Assembly (NCBI GenBank): GCA_000149265.1 | Contig: CH003374.1 | Coordinates: 400,603 to 464,602, forward strand | Reading direction: 5' to 3' | DNA length: 64,000 bases | Origin: Ciona savignyi | Lineage: Eukaryota > Chordata > Ascidiacea > Phlebobranchia > Cionidae | In this document: piece by piece, positions 11,037 to 29,900 of the stretch | How the letters are laid out: each line of letters begins with the position of its first letter | Numbering within the stretch: position 1 is the first letter of the stretch | Translations under genes and position numbers: made by a program | The notes under the pieces: generated by a model | Told to the model about the DNA's origin: nothing | Databases searched by the model: none | What the model saw: only the letters and a program-made list of their open reading frames with translations

Positions 11037-14000
11037 ATGCTTAGAACATTAGCAAGGCTTCGGTAACGTTTTTATAATTGTTACGAAGTAAGTTAAACTT
11101 GATTTATTGGTTGTTATGTCACAGTGGCAAGCGTAGGAAGAAAGGGAAAGCTGGAGATTCGAATTCGAACGATTTAGATGCATCTGCTGACAATGGTATG
11201 AGCTTTTTGCGGTTGCGGTTATTAATATGATCTCATAAAGAAAATGAAAAATCTGATTAATTAATATTTGACTTTATCAACTACAATTTACTCAAGCAGA
11301 ATCAATTTCGCGAAATTCGTCAAAAAATTCTATGTCCGATCTTGCTGGTTGTGATGACGCAGCATCTGTTGATGACGTAATAGATCCGGTTCCATCCGAC
11401 GAAGAAAAAGAGGACGAGGAACAACCAAAAGTTGTGAAGCCTGACACGGAAATAAAAGTGGATGATTTATATGATGTCTATAACACTAAACATGCAGATG
11501 AAGACCGATTGTTCCGAGCAGAGTTCCAGGTTCGACCTTTAGTCGTGACATGGTGGTATTTATTATGGATTAACCAGTATAACGTGGCTTGGGGCAATGA
11601 TTGAAACATGCATACAATTCAATTTGTTAAACTGACATTACACGATCTTTTAAAACATGATTAGAGACAACGTCACACTAGAACATCATTTATTTACTTG
11701 GTCAGCAAAGCGTATTGGGCCAATACAATATTATCCGTATAAATAAAAAGATTAACACAACTGGTACCATGAATAATATTAGAATAAACATAATTCTTGC
11801 TGGTCTGGGTCATATAAAAAGACGTCTAATTTATCGAGTCACTACCACCCTAATTCATTTTGATTTAAATATTTGAAAAAAATAACTTAACACACAGAAT
11901 AATAGGTAACAACAACTATATAAACAACTTATGATAGTTAGTTACTCAGAAATCGAGAAAGCAGCTCCGATTTGAGAATATTCGATTTTTATATCGCACT
12001 AATTGGGGTGTAAGGTTAAGTCTAAAATGAATCATAATATACAGCGGGAGAATTCGATGAGAATCAGTGTTAGCGGTTTGTTTGATATTCATTCTTGTAT
12101 GTCCTTCCAATCACTCCAGAAACGACCAACTTTCCATTGCAGTCAATGCCAGCATACGTTGCAAGCTTGAATCCCGTTGCCGACTACGCCAAGCTTCCAC
12201 AAAATAAGGATAAAAACCGATACAAGAACGTCATTACATGTGCGTTATTGTTACTTTTATATATTCCATAAAATGACGTCATTATTAACGAAGGTGACGA
12301 CAGCAGAGTGAAACTTTCCCCCATCGAAGGCGACGTGTACTCTGATTACATCAACTCGTCGTTTATTGACGTAAGTAATAATGACGTAATCTATGACGTG
12401 TGGATGACTGTGACGTTACAACAGGGATATGACGTAGAGAGAAAGTTCATCGCCGCTCAGGGCCCGAAGGAAAATACTTCGGAAGATTTCTGGAGGATGA
12501 TCTGGGAATACAAATGTTACGTCATAGTGATGATCACCGAACTTCGCGAACTAGGAAGGGTGAGTTATGACGTCACAACAAATAGCGGTATGCATGACTA
12601 ACCCGGGATGATGTCATGTATTACCTAATAACCCGGTGTAATCTACAGCAATACACTACTCGTCTCCCTTCCCCCTTCCAAGGACAGGTATCACTTTTCC
12701 TTTGTGACGTATTTCCCAATAAAAACGCGCTTGGAAAAAGGTTGCCATCGAAATCCTCTTTCTTTCCTTTTCAGTTTATTTGGGTTTCTACTGACAGTCC
12801 TGTGATGTCATTTATGTTGCTTTGCTTGCTGTCGATTTTATTTGGTTATACCAAAATACGCATGCCCATACGTCATCAATATTTCTGTACAGAAAAAATG
12901 CGAACAATATTGGCCGGAAGCGGAAACTATGCAATTTGGGAAAATCCGAGTTCAACTCGATGATGTTGTCGACTACGGAAGTTTCGTGGAAAGGTTACTG
13001 AAGGTCACTCACGCCGACCAAGATGACGTAAGGCAGAGAAATAGTGATTTTCATTGATGATGTCATTTTTCAAATGGTTAATTTGACGTAACAATAGACA
13101 TCGAGAACCATACACCAGTTCCAATATCGCGCGTGGCCCGATCACGGAGTTCCGAAAACAACCTCAGAAATTTTCCGATTTCGTTCCCGCGCACTCGAGG
13201 CCCAGTCCCGTTGTGACTTCACAGGTGGTCCCATTGTCGTCCACTGTAGGTGAGTTTAACACGACGAACCGCTGATAACAATGTTGTTTGTTGTAAACAA
13301 CAGTTTTCTCTTCACAGCGCAGGCGTCGGTCGAACCGGAACATTCATCGTTTTAGATATTCTTATTGACAAGTTAAAGAACGACTCCATTATTGATATTT
13401 ATGACATCATAGCTAATCTACGAACAAAACGAACAGAGATGGTTCAAAGTTTGGTAAGTCATGGTGAATCTGTGAGATAGTATCAGTTGTATACATTTTA
13501 CTTCAAGTTGGAGGACACATATTTTACATGCAAAAAAGTAAAGGGCCTATATATTCCCTTTTCACATTTTGGCTAGAAACATTGCAATACTTACTTGTGT
13601 CTGCAAGCACATACCAAACCATGCAATGTGTAGGTATATATACATTGCCTACAGATGATTAAATATAAATGTGCAGTTTACCTCCGTTTTACTATTATGT
13701 AAAAACGTCAAGCTTTGAGTGGGGTTAGGTATTTAAGGATTCACCGAAAACGACTGAAGTACCAAGAATTAATTGTTCGCAACTGTTTCATCCACATAAA
13801 CGTTAGACCGGTTATAAACAAGAGAGTCGCTACACATGTAAAACCGTTGTTGTATATCCTTTCGTCGAAACCTGATAGACTAGTATATGTTTTATGACGC
13901 TGCACTGTTAATTAGTAATACCACATACCCCTAAGTTATTAAATCAAACTTCTATAGACGTGATCTTTACTTGAGTGAATGTAAATACGTTATTTTACAT

Positions 14001-17000
14001 GGATGAACGTTTCAGCTCGGTTGCATAGTTGATTCCTGTTGAAACTCGTTTTACGAACTCTATGCTCCTTTAATTTAGGGGAGGGTCTACTTTAGTTTAA
14101 ATATACAGATAAAGGTGATCTGGCCTGATTTAGATAACATTTTCAAAGGTGTTACAAATAACCAATCCCGGTTAGCTCCCCCATCCGCCCCCCGTGATGA
14201 TGAGAAGTATGAAGCTGGGTCAACGCACTAAAATTAGATTCGAACACATATATAGTTTAAGATATTTAACATTTTCATGCCTACTATATGATATGGTATA
14301 TTCTTGTTTTAATCTGGAAATTATTAAGCGCCAAGGACTGTGTCATACCGGCAATCGTCATATTAACTTGTGTCCTCTAGGTTCAGGCGATGCGCCTTAC
14401 CCAAGGATACAGTCGAACGAGCAAATGGCTGGTTTAGAATCGAAAACCTTTTGTCTGAAAACCAACGCTGTGACCGATCGAGTTACGCGGTAGTTATCTA
14501 GCGCGAGGTGACTGCAACTCCATGCATTGTCGGTTGTCGCACAAGATGTTTTGCTGCTGAATATTTATCTTGTTAGTTACCGTTCTCTCACACCACTCCA
14601 GTCTTATTTATCTAAGTCGACAAACAGTTTTTTAGAACAAAGTTTTAAAAAATATGGTATCTCCATTTGAGTAACTAAAATGATATATGTCGTTAATCTT
14701 ATTATTTAAAGGGACTATCACATTAATCATTATGACGTTGTAATGGACCCCGATTACGTACTTGCAAGAAAATTGTTTTCATAGACGGCCAGAAAAAAAA
14801 AAATTTGCCAATCACTATTTTTTTATATTACATTACCTAACAATGTCAAATACATTAAGGTTATCATTTACACAGCCTTTAAACTGTCGGCCCTTTGTTT
14901 TTTTATTGTGCAATGGAAGCCTGAAAAGTTAATCTTCTTTTCTTTGATTTTTGTCATTAAACTTGTTTGTCTTGGTTTTGGTAGTTTAAGAGGCGATGTT
15001 TTTTAGTGAAATCTAGCTCTGTTTACCGAAATGGTTCACAAAACACTTTGTGTGGCAGTTTCGAAAAGTGTATGGCAGTTTCGAAAAGTGTGTGACAGTT
15101 TCGAAAAGGAAGGCGTGTTTGAGTATAATACATACATAACATCCAGTCAATATTCCACATACAGTTAAAAAAGAAACATTATTATTTTCCCATTTTTTAC
15201 ATAAATTATCTCTAGTCTGTTAGATCTGTTTTCTTGCGATAGTGTCTTCGGCGTCCTTAGCAGCTTTGACAACGATTGATAAAATTGTATTTCGTACTAT
15301 GTATTGGTACAATAGACCATAAAATTCCTTTTTTTATACTGTAAAAAATATCAGAAAGTTATTAGTGACGCCGATTCCACATTTCAAGTTGCCTTAACTT
15401 TAACGGTTAAATTGTTATATTATGACGTCACAGGACCAATATGTCTTCCTTCACAAACTGGCAACAGAGGTACATTTGTTCGGTAATACTGACGTCACAA
15501 GTGAAGAATTTTTATCAAGATATGCATCACTAGAAAGGTAAAATTTAAATTCAACTTAGTTGGATCTTTTTACAGCCTAATATGCTAACAAATATGTGTC
15601 ACAGTGATCACGGATTTGAAAAGGAATTTACGAATTTATCGATGACGTGTACTTCCAATCCCAGGCTCGGATCTGGGACATTCCCTAACAACGTAAATAA
15701 AAATAGAAATCAAGATATTATTCCCTGTAAGTGCTACCAAATCTCTTTGCAATTATGGTTTTATAAACACTTTCACTACACAGACGAGCATAGTCAAGTG
15801 TTCATCCGCATGCGGCCTGCCGAGCAAACACCGCCATACGCGAACGCATCCATTGTGCAGGTACACTTTACCAGTTGTATGACGTCATAATCATATGCGT
15901 TATTTTTTTCAGTGTTATGACGTGAAACACAATATGATTGTGACGCAAGCCCCCATGCAAAATACGATGGAAGAATTCTGGCGTGTCGTCATGGACAACA
16001 ACGTCAAATGCATCGTTATGCTTTGTCCGCTCAAATTTGATGATGCAGTATGTCGCTTTGTTACGTAACAGTGGCGTCATAATTATAGGTTGTTTTTAGG
16101 AATACTGCGCGGAATATTGGCCAATAAACGACTGTATGGAAATCGGGGAAATCAAAATCAATAACGACGCCACACAAGAACATGATGGTTTTGTGGAAAC
16201 TACGCTTTTGCTCTCAGAAAATCTTGTAGATAAGGTGACTTTTGAGTTTTAAAATTTTATCCAAGTAATTATGGGTCCCAATTGAAAAATTGGGACACAT
16301 ATTGTTTTTGTCCGTTTTTTTTTCTTTTTTTTTTTTTTTCTTCGTCAAAGGTTTCACAGGCATGGCATGGCGCCCCGACATCTACCAGAAGGAATAATGG
16401 AATCGTAATAAAATTAAGCCATTTGTTAGACAACATGGTCTAGATATGCAGAAACCAAAATTTTGCGTGATAAATCATGGGGAATTCCCCTGGGAGGTTA
16501 AAAACCAAAACGGTATTTTTTATAAAAAAATTAGCTTTTTGTGGCATAGCGCTTAAACAGCTGCTCCAATTTGAATAAGATTTGGTAGAATGTAAATGCA
16601 TTAGACACTAATTTAACACTTGGAAAAAATAAAAAATTTACTTAGGGAAATACCCTAAAAATAAGATTTTGTTCTCAAATCTTGATTGTGACAGGCATGG
16701 CATGTCGCCCCGACATCTACCAAAAGGAATAATGAAATCGTAATGAAACTTAGCCATTTGTTAGACAACATGGTCTAGATATGCAGAAACCAAAATGTTG
16801 AGTGATAAATCAAGGGGAATTCCCCTGAGACGTTAAAATCCAAAAGGTTTTTTTCCAATAAATTAGCTTTTTGGGGCATATAGCGCTGGAACGGCTGCTC
16901 TAATTTTGATCAGATTTGGTGAAATGTTGGACTATTAGACACTTTGTGCCAATTAAAAGAAAGAAAACATTTACTTAGGGTAATTACGTTAAAAACGACG

Positions 17001-17985
17001 ATATGTTCCTGAATTACGTTTGTGACTGGCATGCCATATCGCACTGACAAATAAGACAAGCAGTCGACAAATCAGATTAAAACTTTAAGAATTGTTACAT
17101 AACATGACCCACATATGTAAAAACAGAAACTTATCTACTAAACCTAGGGGAATTCCCTGACACATGAAAAACTAAATCGGGCTGTTTTGGCAATTTAGCT
17201 TCATTTCACTTCAGCGCTTGAAAAGAAGGTTTAATTTAAAATATTTGTGGTGAAAATGTTCGTAAATTTAAGACGTTTATTCTTTTTTAACTACACATGG
17301 AAAAGAAGTTTGGCTTGATAACTATGGGACCCATGCGTTTATGCTTGCAGAAACAAACTACATATACTTAGTGTATGAAATACAAATTGTGGTTAGGGAC
17401 CCTGTAGCATGAGTATATGGCCTACAACATGTGGTTTACAAATAGTGGTGGTTAAACACGTGGTTGACACTCTCTAGTTCTTAATGTTTTTTTAGACTCC
17501 AATAAAGGTGACTTTCCTGCGCCAACTGGGGTGGGTAAACGAAGATGAACTTTCACCGGAAGGAGTCTCTGTTTTAATAAAACTTGCAACAATGGTTGCA
17601 GAGGTCATGGGCGCAGAAGCAGAGGGAATGCGCCCCCGTGTGTTGGTGCACTGCAGGTTCGTTACCGTCCTATCATAAATCGACGATTATTACGTCATTA
17701 TTACTGTCATAGTGACGGTGCTGGAAGATCCGGAATATTTTGTTCCATTGTCAACATTCTGGAACGATTGAAACGCGAAAATACGATTGACATCTTTCGA
17801 AGCGTGAAAGATCTTCGTGATTGTCGACCTAAACTAGTTCGTACCAAGGTAAAACACCACCTAGTGTCACATAGAAACAAAAAAATAACGTAATTATTTC
17901 ACAGGAGCAATACAAATTGTGTTATGACGTGATTAAACACCATCTGACGCCGTGCAATGATGAACAACCTGTTACGTCGTTATAA
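11037..17985 (+). CDS. Tandem-domain protein tyrosine phosphatase, PTPRA/PTPRE-like, apparently cytoplasmic
   Basis: Removes phosphate from phosphotyrosine. Exons: 11037-11062, 11125-11195, 11300-11529, 12143-12239, 12294-12370, 12425-12559, 12893-13027, 13098-13249, 13318-13453, 15434-15537, 15605-15726, 15784-15860, 15913-16047, 16100-16234, 17496-17656, 17713-17848, 17905-17985. They sum to 2010 bp, encoding 669 residues. A basic start (GKRRKKGK) and an acidic linker precede domain 1, which has [22 protein letters not shown], the catalytic [11 protein letters not shown] and a Q-loop (EMVQSL). Domain 2 keeps [10 protein letters not shown], but KNRY reads KNRN and the WPD loop reads GWVNED, so it is probably weak or inactive, as is usual for receptor-type second domains. 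DRLFRAEF and KFIAAQGPK resemble PTPRA/PTPRE. No signal peptide or transmembrane segment is visible between the previous gene's end and 11037, so the product resembles the cytosolic PTP-epsilon isoform. Missed 5' exons remain possible. Confidence 0.88.
13454..15433 (+). other. Large intron between the two phosphatase domains
   Basis: About 2 kb with no recognisable coding exon. It separates the end of domain 1 from the start of domain 2. The only structure seen is the short tandem repeat at 15051-15108. Short ORFs here (for example 13715-13897 and 14194-14493) lack similarity to known families. Confidence 0.7.
15051..15108 (+). repeat. Three tandem copies of a roughly 20-bp unit
   Basis: Three near-identical units built around GGCAGTTTCGAAAAGTGT follow one another in the intron between the two phosphatase domains. 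No function is evident. Confidence 0.8.
16270..17487 (+). repeat. Interspersed repeat made of about 335-bp tandem units
   Basis: The intron 16235-17495 contains units starting near 16352, 16688 and 17022, each opening with a CAGGCATGGCAT-like word. They share ACATGGTCTAGATATGCAGA and a GGGGAATTCCCCT palindrome. The third unit is shorter and more diverged. A poly-T tract lies at 16317-16340. The insertion ends close to AAACACGTGGTTGACAC at about 17457-17473. A second array of the family, in the opposite orientation, lies at about 22900-23640. The class is unknown. Confidence 0.8.
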
Positions 17986-18018
17986 TATTTCTTTATGTCG
18001 TCATTGGCGTCACACTGC

Positions 18019-18024
18019 TTTATT
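18019..18024 (-). promoter_or_regulatory. AATAAA polyadenylation signal of the K2P channel gene
   Basis: Read on the minus strand, AATAAA lies about 106 bp beyond the channel's stop codon and only 34 bp from the stop codon of the convergent phosphatase gene, so the two 3' untranslated regions probably overlap. The 144 bp between the two stops holds no other feature. Confidence 0.55.
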
Positions 18025-18129
18025 CTTCGATTGTTTGTACAAATATATGAGTGCAATAGACGGCCTAGTAATGACATCACAATGCATTATGCACTCCACT
18101 TCTGATTATAAAAACAATATACAAGAAAA

Positions 18130-25463
<7,334 letters not shown>

Positions 25464-26189
25464 GACAACAAAACACTACCTAAATATAAGTTTGTGTTAA
25501 ATCTACAACCATCACCAAGCCCCACCAATTCGTTCTCCCTTTTTCTCTCTCATTGCCTTTCTTATTTCTTCTTTTTTTGTACTTTCTCTTTTTCTGTAAT
25601 AACTGATGAAAGAAACCCGTGAGCTGGCGAACGGCTGCGTCAGTAGCATCTCAGCGAGTCGGAAATAAAACATTGTCGGAATATGCCACGTTTATTGTCA
25701 GGTAATTCGTAATCACGGTCGAGTTACCCAAGCTGTTACAAAGTGGTGCAAATTATGTATCAAAATGACATTAGTTTTATTTTTATGTACAGGCCACTTG
25801 AACCCACAAAGCAATCTTCCAATTACGCACGATAGCAAAATTTGAACCCGCAACCTTATGATCGTTGGTACAACGCGTGAGCTTAAATGTACGATTTGCG
25901 ACAGAGAACCCACCCATACGTCCAGTCAACAAATCAATCAGTATGCTGATTAATTATGGTGTTGCAGGCTCCACGATATGTAAGAGTCCACTGGGTCGAT
26001 GAAATGCCAGTAAACAAAACACAAACATCAGGTTGTACAGGTTCGAAAAACGCCACTTCGGGCAAGAGGACCAGCGCACTACATTACGCAATAAAACTAA
26101 TTATCCGTTACATTAAGGTGAACCTAACCTCTATATGTAAAAACGATGATTTAAACATTAACACGGTTACGTAACAAACGATAGATAAA
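25464..26189. other. Spacer upstream of the K2P start codon
   Basis: Contains a pyrimidine-rich stretch (25540-25600) and a decayed SINE-like block around 25700-25920. No TATA box or exon was identified with confidence. Confidence 0.5.
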
Positions 26190-26387
26190 TCAGCCTCGAA
26201 ACCGGAATTCACGGATGGCGTAACAATAGGCTTTAAACAACATCTCAACCGCAAGATCCCCCCTCACCGTCATTGTTTGGTTTCGAGCCTTTCCCGGTTT
26301 TTCTGGATCGTTTGTCGCGTGTAATTCTAGAACAACACTGAATTTTTGGCGTTTTGCCATTTGTACTTCAGGGCATTTAACCATCAT
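26190..26387 (-). CDS. Orphan 65-residue ORF
   Basis: ATG at 26387-26385 (a second ATG follows at once) and stop at 26190-26192. The product has a polar middle (DPEKPGKARNQTMTVRGD) and an amphipathic end (EMLFKAYCYAIREFRF). Its composition looks more protein-like than neighbouring frames, but I recognise no family. It stands alone between the K2P and PHF20-like genes on the same strand, with no clear flanking exons. It may be a single small gene, an unspliced remnant or chance. Confidence 0.3.
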   Translation of the reverse strand: MMVKCPEVQMAKRQKFSVVLELHATNDPEKPGKARNQTMTVRGDLAVEMLFKAYCYAIREFRFRG

Positions 26388-26940
26388 TACAGACCGCGGC
26401 AAAAGTTAAGTGCCCCTTACATGCCGACATCCTCTGTTAACTTTAAGTCACAACATGTATGGTTCTCTTCCGCAAGTGCGGATGCATTATAACATGCTTT
26501 GAATTTTTGTTTAAATATCAAGGATTTTTAAATTTAGATTCCATATTGCTTTATGCATTAAAAAGAGTTCTTAGCATCGCGGAGGTAACGCACCAATTCA
26601 TCTGAACTGTGGAATAGTTCTTAAGTGAAACAATCGAATTATTTTATTTTTAAAAAGAGCAGCACGTGGCGAGCATCTGTCAAATTGATTGGCCGACTTG
26701 GTGTCCGGTATTCTCCGACGCGAAGACATCGATTTTGCTTCCTCTACTGGGATCAAACTTTAAGTTACTTAATCTATTAAGAACGGCCAACGCTTGGTTT
26801 CGATCTAAGTGACGTAACGAGTGGAGATGAATACATATTCAGTGATGTAATTCGCGAAATAAAAGTTGGATTTCCAGTAAAATATCACGGAAAACACACG
26901 AAGGGGAAATTGGCAGATAATGATGACGTGTTAGTGATGG
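26388..26940. other. Spacer with 3' end of the PHF20-like transcript
   Basis: Read on the minus strand, an AATAAA at 26643-26648 lies about 295 bp beyond the stop codon of the PHF20-like gene and is the best polyadenylation signal. Nothing else is recognised. Confidence 0.45.
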
Positions 26941-29900
26941 TTATTGTGATGTAACAGCCTGAGTGAGAAGTTTGTAGATGGAGTCGATGTCGCTCTTTAA
27001 AGACCCGAGCGCTTCTTCTGGTAGTGACACGCCTCGTTCCAACTCTACGTAAATATGACGTCATAACTTTAATATGACGTCATAACTGAGTTTCTCGATC
27101 CATATTAGGGTAATAACCTGTGACATAATCCTCCAATTGAGTGGTTCGTGTGCTCAACTGCTCCTCCATGTGGTCAATATGAGCGAGCAGGTTTCCACGG
27201 CAACGAACCAATTCTTCCTCGTTCGAGGTCATTTGACATCCAGTAACCTATGAATGACGTCATGATTATTATCTTTATTAAAAAGTTAATGAGATGAAAC
27301 TAACCTTGGTTGGTTGACAGGTGTCTTTCTTCACCACTGCGCCATCACCTACTACAATACATGGTTATTACGTCATACCTAACAATATTACGGCATCATT
27401 CAAGCATTACATTCAGTTTCTTTCACGCCGGCAGATATGCTTGAGTGATTTCCATCATCCAACGCTTCTATGACATAACAATTAGAAAAAACATTGTGAC
27501 AATTCTGCTTTATTCCAAATAGCGCCCACAGATATATCGTTATATCCGGATTATTTACCTTTTTGCAACAGGATTTCATTCAACTTAAAGAGTCTTTAGG
27601 TATTATGCTCATCGCGTTAAATTGAAATTAAGATTTCAAAACTGAGTTAAATGCTTGCATAATCCAATGATTGACAGACTTTTTCTGACCGTGTAACAAA
27701 CTAATTAAAATTTGACGGATAGAATTGTATAATCAATATTATCCCCGTTAATTGAAAAACGCAAGATGATTTATCACTCTTGCAATCGTCATATCTTCTA
27801 GCGCTCACCGTCGGATAATCGGAGCTATTGCAGTGTGTTGTATGACAAAAACGTTTCCTAATTTTAGTAGAACCCATCATTTCACTAGGCAATGTTCGCT
27901 AAGTGCCTTACCCAACTAGTGACCAGTTTATAAAATCCAATCCCGCCCACCCATGATCTAGACCCCAACTATATAAACACTTGTATAACACTAGATAAAC
28001 CCTTAATTCGTTTGATATACCACTAACCCACCATTAAACATCCTCAGCATGGGGTGATCTGAAGACGGGTTAGCAATATTGATTTTTTCTCGCATCACTG
28101 CCAGAGCTGATTTAACTCTCATCACTTCCTCTACCAGTTTGTGGGTGGCCTGCAGTATAGGGGAACATGGGTTCAGGTCAGATAGTGTGAAGATTTACAT
28201 ATATTTTGTCTAATTTTTATTTTCTTAGATTTTCGTTATGACAGCCATGGCTTGATTAATGTTAATTAACAGCTGTCCAATCAGAAAACAATCAAGTATA
28301 TTACGTATAACGGTCCGGATGTGATAAAATCATAAAATCAAAATCGTTAAATTTTTTTTTTAATATTTATATTTAGTGATTAATTATTCGGTTTGATGGC
28401 CTTCTGGCTATACATATGCTTGAAAAGTTTTTTAATAACTAAACTGTAAAAAACTGTCGTTTGCTACATGTAAACCGCTTTGTTTTTTTCTGTTCCGTAA
28501 CTATAATTAAGAATGGTTTGTTTGCATTACATAAAATGAAAAATCAGCTTTCAGGAAAGATGGCTAACAAGGTGTAATTGTGTATTAAACCCGAGGTACC
28601 CGATTAAGAGTGTTTCAATCTAAAAAATAAATGACTGATTAGAGTCTGATTGGTTTAAATGCATAGGATTGCACGGGTTTAACATGTATTGATCGGCTTG
28701 TGAGATAAAAGGTGCCAAGTTGAAAATCACTTGTTATCTTGCTAGTGTTATCCTACTACATTTTGGCTATTATGTTACAAAGCAGATGCTTGGGTACAAC
28801 TAAGGCTGCAACCATATTATATCGGTAATTGCGGATCATATTCGTGAGTAAACCTGGGGAATTCCCAAAATAAAAGCTAAACGTCTTTTACGGGATGCAA
28901 TTCGTTTTTTTGATGACAATAAAACTATAGGTTATGAGGCTTACAAGTAAAATCAACCTTATTTTTAATTTATGCAATAAAATAACAAACTGATGTGTAC
29001 AACCTAACAAACCTAAAATAAAAATACCGATAAGCGTAGTTTCGAAAATATTGGGACTCCCTAAAGTTTTTCTAGTTGATTTCAATTACACAAAACTCCA
29101 TTCACACGTTGATTGTTTCATTGTCGATGTAATATAAACAACCATTCACACAACGATTGTTTAATTTTAGACTTCTATTATATAAAATAGTGGAACTTTA
29201 TATTACGTAACGCAACTACAGTTATGCTTTTATATAAATCAAAATGTGGCTGTTTAAGGCCTCTGATAAATAAACACAATAATAATAACCAATTAGGTGT
29301 AATTATATACGAAAGAGAAAGAAAATGACGACTATTTCTTAACTATGACATCACAAACCTCCATGAAGTTCTGAAATTTCTTTTCCTCAGGCGTCACTTC
29401 CTTATTAGGGAAGATAGAAGGGGGAATCCCCTTAGTTATGAACTCGTTGTTGTACAGATATTGCTTTGACCTAAAATTAATATTTCTATAACATTGCAAC
29501 TAGGTTCACAACAGACAAACGATTTAACTGTCAATCACCAACAATTCGAAAAAAATAACAATCGAATTAAGTAATAAAAAAAAAAAACGGACAGATAGTG
29601 TAAGCTAAAAATAAAAGTTGTGTATTTGAAAAGGTTCTTGGTAGATACTTTACAAAAGCCATGGTATTTTCTACTCTACAAAACACACTTTATAGAAATT
29701 CATAGCTTATTTAAAAGGACTGTAAGATGGGATATCCTGGTAAGATAAATGGGTAGGAGTGTCAGATCATAAATAAATACACACATCTGACGACAATGGT
29801 ACAAATATATTTCCATTTAAATATCCCAATTAAATTATACAGCTATTTCCTCGTCTGCTAAAAATACATATAAAAAATCATTCAATAGATGTTAGTACTT

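Noticed and set aside
15582-15890. Continuous ORF across phosphatase exons
   Set aside because: It reads through short introns; the family match follows the spliced exons 15605-15726 and 15784-15860.
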